The notes under the pieces: generated by a model
What the model saw: the letters and a program-made list of their open reading frames with translations, nothing else
Databases searched by the model: none
Told to the model about the DNA's origin: nothing
Source: a virus
Virus record (IMG/VR): IMGVR_UViG_3300025769_014498
Span: 1-23,367 of that record
Direction: 5' to 3' (one strand)
Length of the DNA: 23,367 bases
Shown: positions 1 through 6,610 of the stretch, in pieces
Layout of the letters: each line of letters opens with the position of its first letter
Numbering within the stretch: position 1 is the stretch's first letter
Translations under genes and position numbers: made by a program

Positions 1-102
1 TGGGGTTAAGCTTAGTTGGTCTCTATCTCTAAGAGATTGAAGTAAACCTAAACTATTGCGTAACTCGATTTCAATTAAATCTTTAAATTGAGACATGACC
101 AT
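1..102 (-). CDS. hypothetical protein, 3' part outside window
   Basis: An open frame starts with ATG at 102 (or a second in-frame ATG at 96) and runs off the left edge of the window without a stop. The visible product begins MVMSQFKDLIEIELRNS and looks like the start of a charged, helical protein. The start overlaps the last codons of the folE gene, the same kind of stop/start overlap that links most genes here, so it is probably the next gene of the same transcript. Only about 34 residues are visible and I do not recognise them. The overlap and absence of stops support a real gene, but the length is too small to be sure. Confidence 0.5.
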   Translation of the reverse strand, partial: MVMSQFKDLIEIELRNSLGLLQSLRDRDQLSLTP

Positions 103-778
103 TATTAATTTTTAGTGAATCAAAAAACTCTTTACGTGCTAGGTTATCATTTTCCATAAACACACCAGATGCTTTAGTAGTTACCATAGCAGCACCTTGA
201 TGTTTGATACCACGGCAAGAAACACAATTGTGAGTAGCAACTACAGTTACAATAACACCTTTGTTACCTTCACATACTTTATCTACAGCTTGATGAATTG
301 CTGAAGTAAGTTGTTCTTGGATAGCGCCTCTACGGCCAAAATGCTCAACAATACGATTCAATTTAGACAAACCAATTACTTGACCATCAGCTCCAGCAAT
401 GTAACCAATATGAACTACACCTCTAATTGTTTGGTGGTGGTGTGAACACATTGAGGTAACAGGGATGTTTCGCTCAATAATTACTCCATCATAACCATCA
501 CTTGGGAATGAAGTAATTTCAGTAAAATTATCATAACGACCAGCAAACAAATCAAACACGTAAGCTTTAGCTACGCGACGGGGTGTTTCCATAGAATTAG
601 GATCGTTACGCCAATCAACTTTTAGGGCATCAAGGAATTTACCGAATGCTTCTTCGGCTTCATTTACCATTGACCATTTTTCTTTGTCTGTGAATGGGAA
701 GCCAGCTGCTACACCATTTGCCATTCCTACAGGAACGCACTCAATATCTTCGTGCTTTTTACGACGTTTGTTTTCCAT
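83..778 (-). CDS. folE: GTP cyclohydrolase I (FolE)
   Basis: Converts GTP to 7,8-dihydroneopterin triphosphate, the first step of both folate and 7-deazaguanine (preQ0) synthesis. The 231-residue product has the family signature: CSHHH at 111-115 (zinc Cys111 and His114, catalytic His113), VIGLSKLNRIVEHFGRR at 134-150, QEQLT at 154-158, and THNCVSCRG with the third zinc ligand Cys185. The C-terminal AMVTTKASGVF also fits. Length matches typical FolE (about 220). The first 35 residues are a variable basic/hydrophobic extension. With queD, queE, queC and a dpdA-like gene in the same block, its job here is most likely to feed preQ0 synthesis for DNA modification rather than folate. It is separated by 37 bases from the upstream phosphoribosyltransferase gene and overlaps the next gene. 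Confidence 0.95.
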   Translation of the reverse strand: MENKRRKKHEDIECVPVGMANGVAAGFPFTDKEKWSMVNEAEEAFGKFLDALKVDWRNDPNSMETPRRVAKAYVFDLFAGRYDNFTEITSFPSDGYDGVIIERNIPVTSMCSHHHQTIRGVVHIGYIAGADGQVIGLSKLNRIVEHFGRRGAIQEQLTSAIHQAVDKVCEGNKGVIVTVVATHNCVSCRGIKHQGAAMVTTKASGVFMENDNLARKEFFDSLKINNGHVSI

Positions 779-815
779 ATAACTTATTTATTTTGCGTGA
801 ATGTAATAAAATATT

Positions 816-1322
816 TTAGAGAGCCCAAATTGAGGGTAAATTTCTTAAATAACCTTTATCATTGTCCATTCCAAATCCTACCAACCACTCATTATCAATA
901 GTAAAGGCGTGGTATGATTTTTGTTTTGGAAGTGGTGATGTCATTCTAGTAACTAAAGATACAATTGAAATTGAGGCTGGGTGTTTGACTTCTAAATAAT
1001 CGATTACTGCCTGCATAGTATTACCAGTATCGTAAATATCATCTACTAAATAAACATGTTTGCCTTTAACGGGTGTCTCTAAATCTTTGGTGATTTGGAT
1101 GTCGCCCTGTTTGTTTTTGCTTATATACGATTTAACGCGCATAAAATCGCATTCTACGTCGATACTCATGTTACGCACCAAGTCCGCGTAAAACATAAAG
1201 GCACCATTTAATAAACCAACCATCACAACAGGTGTCTTATCCCCACGATGGTCATCAGCAATTTGCTTAGCTATAATTTTTGTTTGGATATCAATATCCT
1301 TTGCAGATAGTAATTCTCTCAT
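816..1322 (-). CDS. hpt: hypoxanthine/guanine phosphoribosyltransferase
   Basis: Transfers phosphoribose from PRPP to hypoxanthine or guanine, giving IMP or GMP. The 168-residue length is normal for the HPRT family. The PRPP loop VYLVDDIYDTGNT lies at 90-102, with Asp98 in the place of the catalytic general base. The purine-pocket segment WLVGFGMDNDKGYLRNLP at 146-163 matches the family's WxVGxGxD...YRNLP. It lies between folE and a nuclease gene, 3 bases from the latter. A DpdA-type enzyme releases free guanine when it inserts preQ0, and this enzyme could return that guanine to the GTP pool used by FolE. That link is an inference. It could equally recycle purines from degraded host DNA. Confidence 0.9.
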   Translation of the reverse strand: MRELLSAKDIDIQTKIIAKQIADDHRGDKTPVVMVGLLNGAFMFYADLVRNMSIDVECDFMRVKSYISKNKQGDIQITKDLETPVKGKHVYLVDDIYDTGNTMQAVIDYLEVKHPASISIVSLVTRMTSPLPKQKSYHAFTIDNEWLVGFGMDNDKGYLRNLPSIWAL

Positions 1323-1325
1323 ATA

Positions 1326-1676
1326 TTATCTTTTTTCTCCGTGGTATTCTACTGCGTGGCCTTCACTAATCAACAAATTATTTACACTATCTGAATTTTC
1401 AGTAAGAAAAATTTCTCCTAAACATCTACCATATTTTCCTACTCCATAAGAAACTAAAATAAATTTATTTTTATTTTCTTTTAAAATCTCTTTTAAACGA
1501 GCTTTAGCAGCTAATCCTCTAGCTTTTTCTTCTAAATCACGAGTTCGAGATTCTGGGGTATTAATTCCATTTAAACGGATACGGATTTGTTTCCAAGTAT
1601 CAAATCCTAAATCTACTAAAGCATCAATAGTGTCTCCATCAACTACTTTAGTTACAGTTGCATTGTAAGTATACAT
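1326..1676 (-). CDS. staphylococcal nuclease-like (thermonuclease) protein
   Basis: Small SNase-fold nuclease of 116 residues with no signal peptide, so probably cytoplasmic. The calcium/catalytic motif VVDGDTI is at 11-17 (Asp15). The segment RLNGINTPES at 34-43 keeps the catalytic Arg34 and Glu42, and YGRCLGE at 82-88 supplies the second Arg (Arg84). The calcium ligand Asp40 of the S. aureus enzyme is replaced by Asn39. The C-terminal LLISEGHAVEY is typical of the family. Its start overlaps the stop of the 42-residue gene upstream (TAATG). It may degrade host DNA or process nucleic acids; its presence among modification genes suggests it could act on unmodified DNA, but nothing in the sequence proves that. 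Confidence 0.85.
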   Translation of the reverse strand: MYTYNATVTKVVDGDTIDALVDLGFDTWKQIRIRLNGINTPESRTRDLEEKARGLAAKARLKEILKENKNKFILVSYGVGKYGRCLGEIFLTENSDSVNNLLISEGHAVEYHGEKR

Positions 1677-1804
1677 TATTTTTCTTTTAAAATTTCTCTT
1701 AATTTATCTATAAGAGCCAGAACTTCGTCTGGCTCCATAGTAATGGCACAACACACTGAAACATTTTCTTCTATTTTGTCTAATATTTCAAGTGCTTCTT
1801 CCAT
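1676..1804 (-). CDS. small hypothetical protein, 42 residues
   Basis: A 42-residue open frame fills the gap between queE and the nuclease gene exactly. It begins MEEALEILDKIEENV and ends DKLREILKEK. Its ATG overlaps the queE stop (TAATG at 1802-1806) and its own stop overlaps the ATG of the nuclease gene in the same way, which argues for translational coupling and for a real gene. The sequence suggests two short amphipathic helices around a Cys-Cys pair (VSVCCAITMEPDEV). It could be a small helical partner or regulator of a neighbour. I do not recognise a family. Confidence 0.65.
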   Translation of the reverse strand: MEEALEILDKIEENVSVCCAITMEPDEVLALIDKLREILKEK

Positions 1805-2613
1805 TATACTTGTCGTTTAGTATCGTAAGCAATAATGTGATCTCTACCAGTCATGTTATAGCCATGCTCAGCACACATTTCAAATACTTTAGGATACATT
1901 TCAATTAATGTTTTACGAGTATCTCCGGCAGGCATAACAAATGTTTTGTCTTTAGGAATACCGAGTTCGACTCTGTAAGTTTCGATTTCAGCGAGGCCTT
2001 CATCAGTGCCATCCCAGACAGGCTTATAGTGATAGTCAGCATGATAATCAAGAGTCGCTCTAATGGCTTCAGTATTAAGGCGAAGACGATTGTGTGTTTG
2101 AACCATCTTTTCATCTGTAACTGATCCATTGGGAGTAAGGGCACCAACAACAGGGACACTATTACTAAACTTAGGTGACAAAGAAATGAGGTTAATCGGA
2201 TAATCCGTTTCGAGGAAATGAGAACCTTCAGTCTCGATAGTAATAAAAATACCTCTTTCATTTGCAAAGTGGGTTAGCTCATTTACCAATGCTGGGTGCA
2301 TTGTTGGAGAACCTCCTGTTAACATCATTTCCTTGACGTGGGGGTTTTCGTCGTAAATTTTAATAATGTCATTAAACGTAAAGCCGCCCTTTTCAGGGTG
2401 AATGGATGTATACCAGGAATCACACCACCCACCTTCACCAAAATAGCAGCGGTGAGTACAGCCAGTAGTACGAACGGCAATCGTAGGACGTCCAAAACGA
2501 CTTCCTTCACTTTGCACACATCTATAAAGTTCCAATACTGGGAGAACTTTGTCATAATCTTCAATGCGACCTAATGGGGCCGACTTTTTCCATAATTTTT
2601 CGTTAATCGCCAT
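1804..2613 (-). CDS. queE: 7-carboxy-7-deazaguanine synthase (QueE), radical SAM
   Basis: Radical SAM enzyme that converts 6-carboxytetrahydropterin to 7-carboxy-7-deazaguanine, the third step to preQ0. The chosen start (MAINEKLWKK, 269 residues) overlaps the queD stop by 11 bases; an in-frame ATG 12 codons earlier would overlap queD much more. After LELYRCVQSEGSRFGRPT comes the substrate/SAM region AVRTTGCTHRCYFGEGGWCDSW, with cluster cysteines 52, 56 and 64. This CX3CX7C spacing differs from the usual radical SAM CX3CX2C. LTGGSPT at 98-104 is the family's GGEP-like motif with Ser for Glu. ETEGS at 127-131 and LSPKFS at 145-150 also fit QueE. It sits directly downstream of queD. Confidence 0.92.
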   Translation of the reverse strand: MAINEKLWKKSAPLGRIEDYDKVLPVLELYRCVQSEGSRFGRPTIAVRTTGCTHRCYFGEGGWCDSWYTSIHPEKGGFTFNDIIKIYDENPHVKEMMLTGGSPTMHPALVNELTHFANERGIFITIETEGSHFLETDYPINLISLSPKFSNSVPVVGALTPNGSVTDEKMVQTHNRLRLNTEAIRATLDYHADYHYKPVWDGTDEGLAEIETYRVELGIPKDKTFVMPAGDTRKTLIEMYPKVFEMCAEHGYNMTGRDHIIAYDTKRQV

Positions 2614-3067
2614 AAATAGCACTATTTTTACCGTGTTCCCTAAACTCAACTTTTACAACCTTAACACGACCAGAGGTTTCTTCGTTAATAAAAGTGTTGA
2701 GTTTTTCATAAATAAATTTAGCAAATTGTTCAGCACCTGTAGCAGGTACAACTCGTGTTTGGGTTAAACCATGAACATCCATTGCTTTAAATCCTTCTAG
2801 ATAAGGATCATCTTCAGCAACTACTAGGGTATGATCAAACATATACTCCATCCAATCTTTAGGAGACATACCATCAATAGTACCTTTGGCACGTTTCATA
2901 CCTCCAAAATCCCAAACCCAGTTACGTTCGTCAAGATCTCCTTCGAACCATACTTTAAAACTTACACCATAACCGTGTAAAAATCTACAATGTGTTCCTT
3001 CAGCTTTCCATTGACGGAATACTGTACTAAACCCGTCAAATACTTTTGTTGATTGAAATTTAGGCAT
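2603..3067 (-). CDS. queD: 6-carboxy-5,6,7,8-tetrahydropterin synthase (QueD), divergent
   Basis: Would convert dihydroneopterin triphosphate to 6-carboxytetrahydropterin, the second step to preQ0. The 154 residues carry the family core: THCRFLHGYG at 25-34 (catalytic Cys27, His31), NWVWDFGG at 49-56, the catalytic pair FDHTLV at 77-82, PATGAE at 108-113 and VEFREHG at 140-146. Two of three usual zinc histidines are changed: the FSxxH position reads FSTVF, and HGH reads HGY (Tyr33). From memory, a bacterial QueD-like subfamily shares the CRFLHGY form, so this is probably a natural variant rather than a dead enzyme; His26 may replace a ligand. The gene overlaps thioredoxin by 8 bases and queE by 11. 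Confidence 0.88.
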   Translation of the reverse strand: MPKFQSTKVFDGFSTVFRQWKAEGTHCRFLHGYGVSFKVWFEGDLDERNWVWDFGGMKRAKGTIDGMSPKDWMEYMFDHTLVVAEDDPYLEGFKAMDVHGLTQTRVVPATGAEQFAKFIYEKLNTFINEETSGRVKVVKVEFREHGKNSAIYGD

Positions 3068-3317
3068 TGTTAAAGTTATTATATTGTTCTACTAATAGTT
3101 GACCATCTTTTACTCCTACATGGCGAGCAAATTCTTTACCTGATTCATCAATTAAAATTACAGTTGGGACGCTACGAACAGAATATTCCATAGCCAACTG
3201 TTGGTTTTCATCTACATTTACTTTTTGAACAGGTACTGTTTGACCTACACGTTCCATAACAGGACCGTATTGACGACAAGGCCCACACCAGGGGGCGCTA
3301 AAATACAAATATTTCAT
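3060..3317 (-). CDS. thioredoxin
   Basis: Small thioredoxin-fold disulfide reductase of 85 residues, shorter than bacterial thioredoxin (about 105) because the first strand and helix are missing. The active site APWCGPC lies at 8-14 (Cys11 and Cys14) and the cis-proline loop SVPT at 49-52 (Pro51). The Asp of the VNVDE strand also fits. It probably reduces the phage ribonucleotide reductase, whose C-terminal CxxC is present at the other end of the window. Support for enzymes of the deazaguanine cassette, in which it is embedded, is possible. It overlaps queD by 8 bases and the small gene upstream by 4 (ATGA). Confidence 0.92.
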   Translation of the reverse strand: MKYLYFSAPWCGPCRQYGPVMERVGQTVPVQKVNVDENQQLAMEYSVRSVPTVILIDESGKEFARHVGVKDGQLLVEQYNNFNNA

Positions 3318-3508
3318 AATTCAGATTCTTTTATTAATTCGTTTCCTTTTTCTCTCATTAAATAGTAGGTGTTGGAAAGGTCCAAGGGTTTTGCCTTGGA
3401 CCAATCTGGTGAATATTGAAATCTTCCACCTTTTAAGCCAGTAAATACCTCACCATCTTGAGTTACTACTACATAACGTTCTGGGAGAATATATTTACTT
3501 CTTTTCAT
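3314..3508 (-). CDS. hypothetical protein, 64 residues
   Basis: Unrecognised small basic protein starting MKRSKYILPERYVVVT. It has a likely beta-rich middle (RYVVVTQDGEVFTGLKGGRFQYS) and a polar C-terminus. The start overlaps the stop of the upstream membrane-protein gene by one base (TAATG) and the stop overlaps the thioredoxin start by four, so it is clearly part of the operon. There are no cysteines, no membrane segment and no known motif. It may be a small accessory protein of the surrounding modification genes. Confidence 0.7.
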   Translation of the reverse strand: MKRSKYILPERYVVVTQDGEVFTGLKGGRFQYSPDWSKAKPLDLSNTYYLMREKGNELIKESEL

Positions 3509-3804
3509 TATACTAATTCTTCAATAATACCAATTCCTTCGCTTAATATAAGAAAAGTAACTGCCCAACCCAAATTAAAGGGTAGAAGAGCATACCCTAA
3601 AATGCGGACTCCTGATTTCATAAAACTTACATAACGATGCCATTTTTGATTAGGCATATATTTTTTAATTTCAGTATTCAATTTAATATCTTTAGTATTT
3701 TTAATTTTACCGTACAATTCTGGGTTGTGAATACTATCATTGTGATTGTATTTATTATTATCCCAATAAGTACCTCTACGTGCTTCTGTTATTCCATCAC
3801 TCAT
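3508..3804 (-). CDS. hypothetical protein with C-terminal membrane segment
   Basis: A 98-residue protein of unknown function. The start at MSDGITEARRG is preferred because it overlaps the queC stop by only 8 bases; the open frame extends 11 codons further into queC. The first 65 residues are polar and charged, with many Asn and Lys. The region from about 72 to 92 (VRILGYALLPFNLGWAVTF) is hydrophobic and could be one transmembrane helix or a membrane-associated hairpin. It lies between queC and a 64-residue gene in the modification block. No family was recognised, and a role in modification is not implied by its sequence. Confidence 0.7.
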   Translation of the reverse strand: MSDGITEARRGTYWDNNKYNHNDSIHNPELYGKIKNTKDIKLNTEIKKYMPNQKWHRYVSFMKSGVRILGYALLPFNLGWAVTFLILSEGIGIIEELV

Positions 3805-4651
3805 GACTAGCAAGTACTTTAGATACGTGTTCAACAACTGTTTCCCAACTTGCTACACCATTTTCATCAGCATACTCTACAGGATCAGGACGACCAAGTT
3901 TAATAAATGCTTCTACACGTTCAACTGATGATGCTGATTTATAATCTGAATACCATTTGTAAGCATTAGTTTCTGGGCGATGATAGATTTTAATTGGTTT
4001 ATAAGAAGTATTAGTACGTGAGTAAACTTCATCAAAATCAATTACTAAGTAATCACACAACCATTGCCCATCTTCCAAAATAGTAAACTTATCACCATTT
4101 AAATAAGGAGTATAAACAAATACTCTTTCAGAACCCCAGTTACCAGAACGGAATGCTTCAAAATCCAAGTCACGGAATTCTTGACGACAATCAGGATAGA
4201 TTGCGTGATCACCAGCATGAATTCCCATCGCAATTACAGTGTTTTCTTCCGTTTTATCTGCGATTGAAAGTGCTACTGCCTGAGTAATTGAAGCAAAGAT
4301 TTTATTGCGATTAGGAACAACAGTTGCTTTCATGTTTTCTTCAGCATAGTGTCCTTCAGGCACTTCATCTCCACCTTCTACCAAAGCAGAATTTAATAGG
4401 TCTGTTAAACCATCTAATTTGATTACTCGATAACGAACATCATAACCACTAGTTTTCAAATAATCAACTAATGATTGAGCTCGCTCTAATTCAACTCGGT
4501 GTTTTTGTCCGTAATCAAAAGACAAAGCCGTTACTGTATCAAATTCTTTGATACATTTAAGCAACAAAGTGCTCGAATCCATACCACCTGAAAGTGATAC
4601 TACTGCGTGTTTCGCATTCAATTTACCTAATTGGTCGTCTGTAAATAACAT
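3797..4651 (-). CDS. queC: 7-cyano-7-deazaguanine synthase (QueC), lacking the usual zinc cysteines
   Basis: ATP-dependent enzyme that turns 7-carboxy-7-deazaguanine into preQ0. The 284-residue product has the PP-loop SGGMDSS at 21-27, FDYGQKHRVEL at 45-55, VVPNRN at 111-116 and the family signature IYPDCRQEF at 151-159. In typical QueC a C-terminal zinc site is built from one Cys after the sheet plus a CGxCxSC cluster. Here the matching segments read TNTSYKP (213-219) and AYKWYSDYKSASS (230-242), with no cysteine, while the trailing AFIKLGRPDPV still aligns. Its partners folE, queD, queE and dpdA are nearby, so it is probably active. No amidotransferase domain is fused, so it gives no sign of the archaeosine-type branch. 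Confidence 0.92.
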   Translation of the reverse strand: MLFTDDQLGKLNAKHAVVSLSGGMDSSTLLLKCIKEFDTVTALSFDYGQKHRVELERAQSLVDYLKTSGYDVRYRVIKLDGLTDLLNSALVEGGDEVPEGHYAEENMKATVVPNRNKIFASITQAVALSIADKTEENTVIAMGIHAGDHAIYPDCRQEFRDLDFEAFRSGNWGSERVFVYTPYLNGDKFTILEDGQWLCDYLVIDFDEVYSRTNTSYKPIKIYHRPETNAYKWYSDYKSASSVERVEAFIKLGRPDPVEYADENGVASWETVVEHVSKVLASHE

Positions 4652-4694
4652 AATTTATATAATTTAAATTTGCCAGGTATTTTAAGCGTATAGG

Positions 4695-4895
4695 CTAACG
4701 CTTTTGTTGATTAAAATATTCATTTAAAAATTCACGACGGAACATATTTACAGGTCCCTTATACTTTGCATTTGCAACCATTTTTCTTTTAGTTGGTTCT
4801 CCTGCTTTACCAGCAGCTGTTGCTACTTCTAAACCTAGTTTTTCACCTGCGGGTTTTCCTAGGTAATCAAATAAACTTACGTATTCTTCTTCCAT
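4695..4895 (-). CDS. hypothetical protein, 66 residues
   Basis: Small protein beginning MEEEYVSLFDYLGKPAG and ending FLNEYFNQQKR. This start lies one base after the dpdA-like stop; in-frame ATGs 4 and 12 codons earlier overlap that gene. The segment LFDYLGKPAGEKLGLEVATAAG looks like a helix-rich folded domain, followed by a basic region (PTKRKMVANAKYKG). I have an impression of similar small proteins in other Bacteroidota phages, but cannot name a family. The position between dpdA and queC suggests a possible accessory role in DNA modification; this is inference from location only. Confidence 0.7.
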   Translation of the reverse strand: MEEEYVSLFDYLGKPAGEKLGLEVATAAGKAGEPTKRKMVANAKYKGPVNMFRREFLNEYFNQQKR

Positions 4896-4896
4896 A

Positions 4897-5685
4897 TTAT
4901 AGATCATTAATTTCTCTAAATTTATAAACATTATGAATTAAGTAATCATAATTAACTTGATCACTTAACATATAAAAATAATCATTCATGTTTGCTGTTG
5001 GTTTTTTATCTAAACCAGCATCAGTATAATAAATACCTTCTAAAGCAGCCATTACTGGATTTGAAGTATCAATTGATTCAATACAATCAATTCCTTTATA
5101 CCAACCAAATTCTTGAGGTACTTGACAACCCAGCAAATGCACTCTATCATCTTTAGTTAAAACACCTTGATTATATAGAGTACTTAAAACTACCATACGA
5201 CCTAAAGCTTTACCTAAATGTTTATTAGGGTGAGTTACAACATCATTGTAATAAGAAGCACCATAAGAATATGCAATTTTTTCATAACCTAAATCTTTAT
5301 AGGCCTGAGTGCAAGTAAATGCTTCATGGATAGTAGTTGCTTGAACAACAACTACTTTAGTAGTATTTTTAGGTAGAATAATTTTAGCCCATTCTTTAGC
5401 ATTTTCTACGGATGCATTTCTATCTTGCCAGACATCAGGTACAATAAATTCATCTGGTTCTAATTCAGAAATCCAATACATTAAACGTTCAGTATCATAT
5501 GCTTTTCCTAGCTCATGAAGTGAGTTGTCCATAATAATGTATCGACCTTTTGCTTTGGCTTGTCTAAAATATTCTAGATAACCTTCCTCCTCATCGAGTA
5601 AATGAGGCAAGCAATAGTCATAGTCGTTAAATTTTTCACTATCCCCCAGCAAACATAAAGGGGTTTCATGGCTTACTTTTATCAT
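4897..5685 (-). CDS. dpdA: DpdA-like DNA 7-deazaguanine transglycosylase (TGT family)
   Basis: Member of the tRNA-guanine transglycosylase superfamily; phage DpdA proteins exchange guanine in DNA for preQ0 or a derivative. The 262-residue length suits the short phage type and is well below bacterial TGT (about 375), with no zinc-binding CxCxxC. Visible motifs are YIIMDNSLHELG at 49-60 (Asp53, Glu58), VPDVWQD at 82-88 (Asp84), VVVVQATT at 111-118, the base-pocket-like HLLGCQVPQEFG at 183-194 and ESIDTSNP at 203-210, whose Asp206 is the likely nucleophile. Co-location with folE, queD, queE and queC strongly supports DNA rather than tRNA as target. The next gene starts almost on its stop. Sequence-specific targets cannot be read from here. 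Confidence 0.88.
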   Translation of the reverse strand: MIKVSHETPLCLLGDSEKFNDYDYCLPHLLDEEEGYLEYFRQAKAKGRYIIMDNSLHELGKAYDTERLMYWISELEPDEFIVPDVWQDRNASVENAKEWAKIILPKNTTKVVVVQATTIHEAFTCTQAYKDLGYEKIAYSYGASYYNDVVTHPNKHLGKALGRMVVLSTLYNQGVLTKDDRVHLLGCQVPQEFGWYKGIDCIESIDTSNPVMAALEGIYYTDAGLDKKPTANMNDYFYMLSDQVNYDYLIHNVYKFREINDL

Positions 5686-5715
5686 AACTTAAATATTTAA
5701 AATGAATATATGAAA

Positions 5716-6000
5716 CTATTCTTCTGGATCCAAGTCATAGTGTTCTCCTGTGTTACCATTTTGCATAATTATTCTCATTCGCATTTCAGCTTCTTCATCT
5801 TCGTCTTGTTGGGTAGCATGATTTGAACAAGGAGTAGGTCTCATATCAGTATGGGTACCATCATGGTTGTTAGTATAACTGGTAGTACCAATAAAATCAG
5901 ATTTACCTTCTACAGCATCTCTAACTAATACAGACATAATTTTTCCTGAGGTATCGTCTATAATAACGTGTCCTTGATTATTTCCAATTTCTAATTTCAT
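5716..6000 (-). CDS. hypothetical acidic protein, 94 residues
   Basis: Unrecognised protein beginning MKLEIGNNQGHVIIDDTSG. The N-terminal part looks beta-rich; the middle is polar with several His, Asn and Thr residues, and a strongly acidic stretch (QQDEDEEAE, about 65-73) follows. The end (EHYDLDPEE) is also acidic. Its start overlaps the stop of the AT-hook gene by one base (TAATG), so the two are probably translated together. The acidic character contrasts with the very basic tail of the upstream protein; a partnership is conceivable but unsupported. Confidence 0.65.
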   Translation of the reverse strand: MKLEIGNNQGHVIIDDTSGKIMSVLVRDAVEGKSDFIGTTSYTNNHDGTHTDMRPTPCSNHATQQDEDEEAEMRMRIIMQNGNTGEHYDLDPEE

Positions 6001-6608
6001 TATTTTTTATTTTTACTCCCAGGAGGACGACCTCGACCTCGTTTTACTTGTAATACTTTAGGTGTTTGTTCTATTTTTACTTTAGGAGGACGACCACGCC
6101 CTCTCATATTTTTTCTATTTTCAGCGGGGGTTTTACGGAAAAATTCTTCAGCCATACCATAAAACGAAGCAATATCACCGGGCCATTTAAGAAATGCTTC
6201 TGTAAGTTCATCTTTGGTAATTTGATATGCTGAGGTAAAGGCATTATACAAATCTTCCATACGTTGAGATTCTTCTTTCTCATAATCTTCCATCAATCGT
6301 TTGTAACGAGCTAAATCAACAGCAAGATTTTCTAATTGCTTTTGATAATCATCTGTTTGAAGATTGACTTTGTCTTTAGCAGTATACAACGCTAATTGTG
6401 CTTGCCAAAGATAAGATGATGGTTCAAAATCTCCATTTGCAATACGATCTTTGAGTGGAGCACGTTTACCAAGTGGTTTAACATTATCAGTATGAGTACG
6501 CCACCAACGAAATTGGTTGTAATTGAGAGGTTGAAGTTTTGAAATATGTTCTTCAACAACCTCTCGACTATGTGAGATTGAACTTTCTTTAATAAACTGC
6601 CAAGCCAT
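6000..6608 (-). CDS. protein with two C-terminal AT-hooks, probable DNA binding
   Basis: A 202-residue protein starting MAWQFIKESSIS, chosen because the start lies 2 bases after the upstream stop; the open frame extends 15 codons further. The body includes a Trp/Arg-rich N-terminal region (FRWWRTHTDN), a long charged helical part likely to form a coiled coil, and then two near-identical AT-hook cores RGRGRPP at 169-175 and 190-196, ending GSKNKK. AT-hooks bind the minor groove of AT-rich DNA, consistent with this AT-rich genome. The body resembles no family I can name. Possible roles are packaging, nucleoid disruption, or guiding an enzyme to DNA. It is the only clear sequence-independent DNA-binding motif in the accessory block. 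Confidence 0.8.
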   Translation of the reverse strand: MAWQFIKESSISHSREVVEEHISKLQPLNYNQFRWWRTHTDNVKPLGKRAPLKDRIANGDFEPSSYLWQAQLALYTAKDKVNLQTDDYQKQLENLAVDLARYKRLMEDYEKEESQRMEDLYNAFTSAYQITKDELTEAFLKWPGDIASFYGMAEEFFRKTPAENRKNMRGRGRPPKVKIEQTPKVLQVKRGRGRPPGSKNKK

Positions 6609-6610
6609 AA

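Noticed and set aside
1905-2574. Open frames in other phases over queE (1905-2267 minus, 2325-2564 minus, 2338-2574 plus)
   Set aside because: They lie fully inside queE, whose radical SAM motifs are clear, and show no motif of their own.
5999-6110. Short DNA repeat over the two AT-hook coding segments
   Set aside because: The similarity is explained by repeated RGRGRPP codons, not by a mobile or regulatory repeat.
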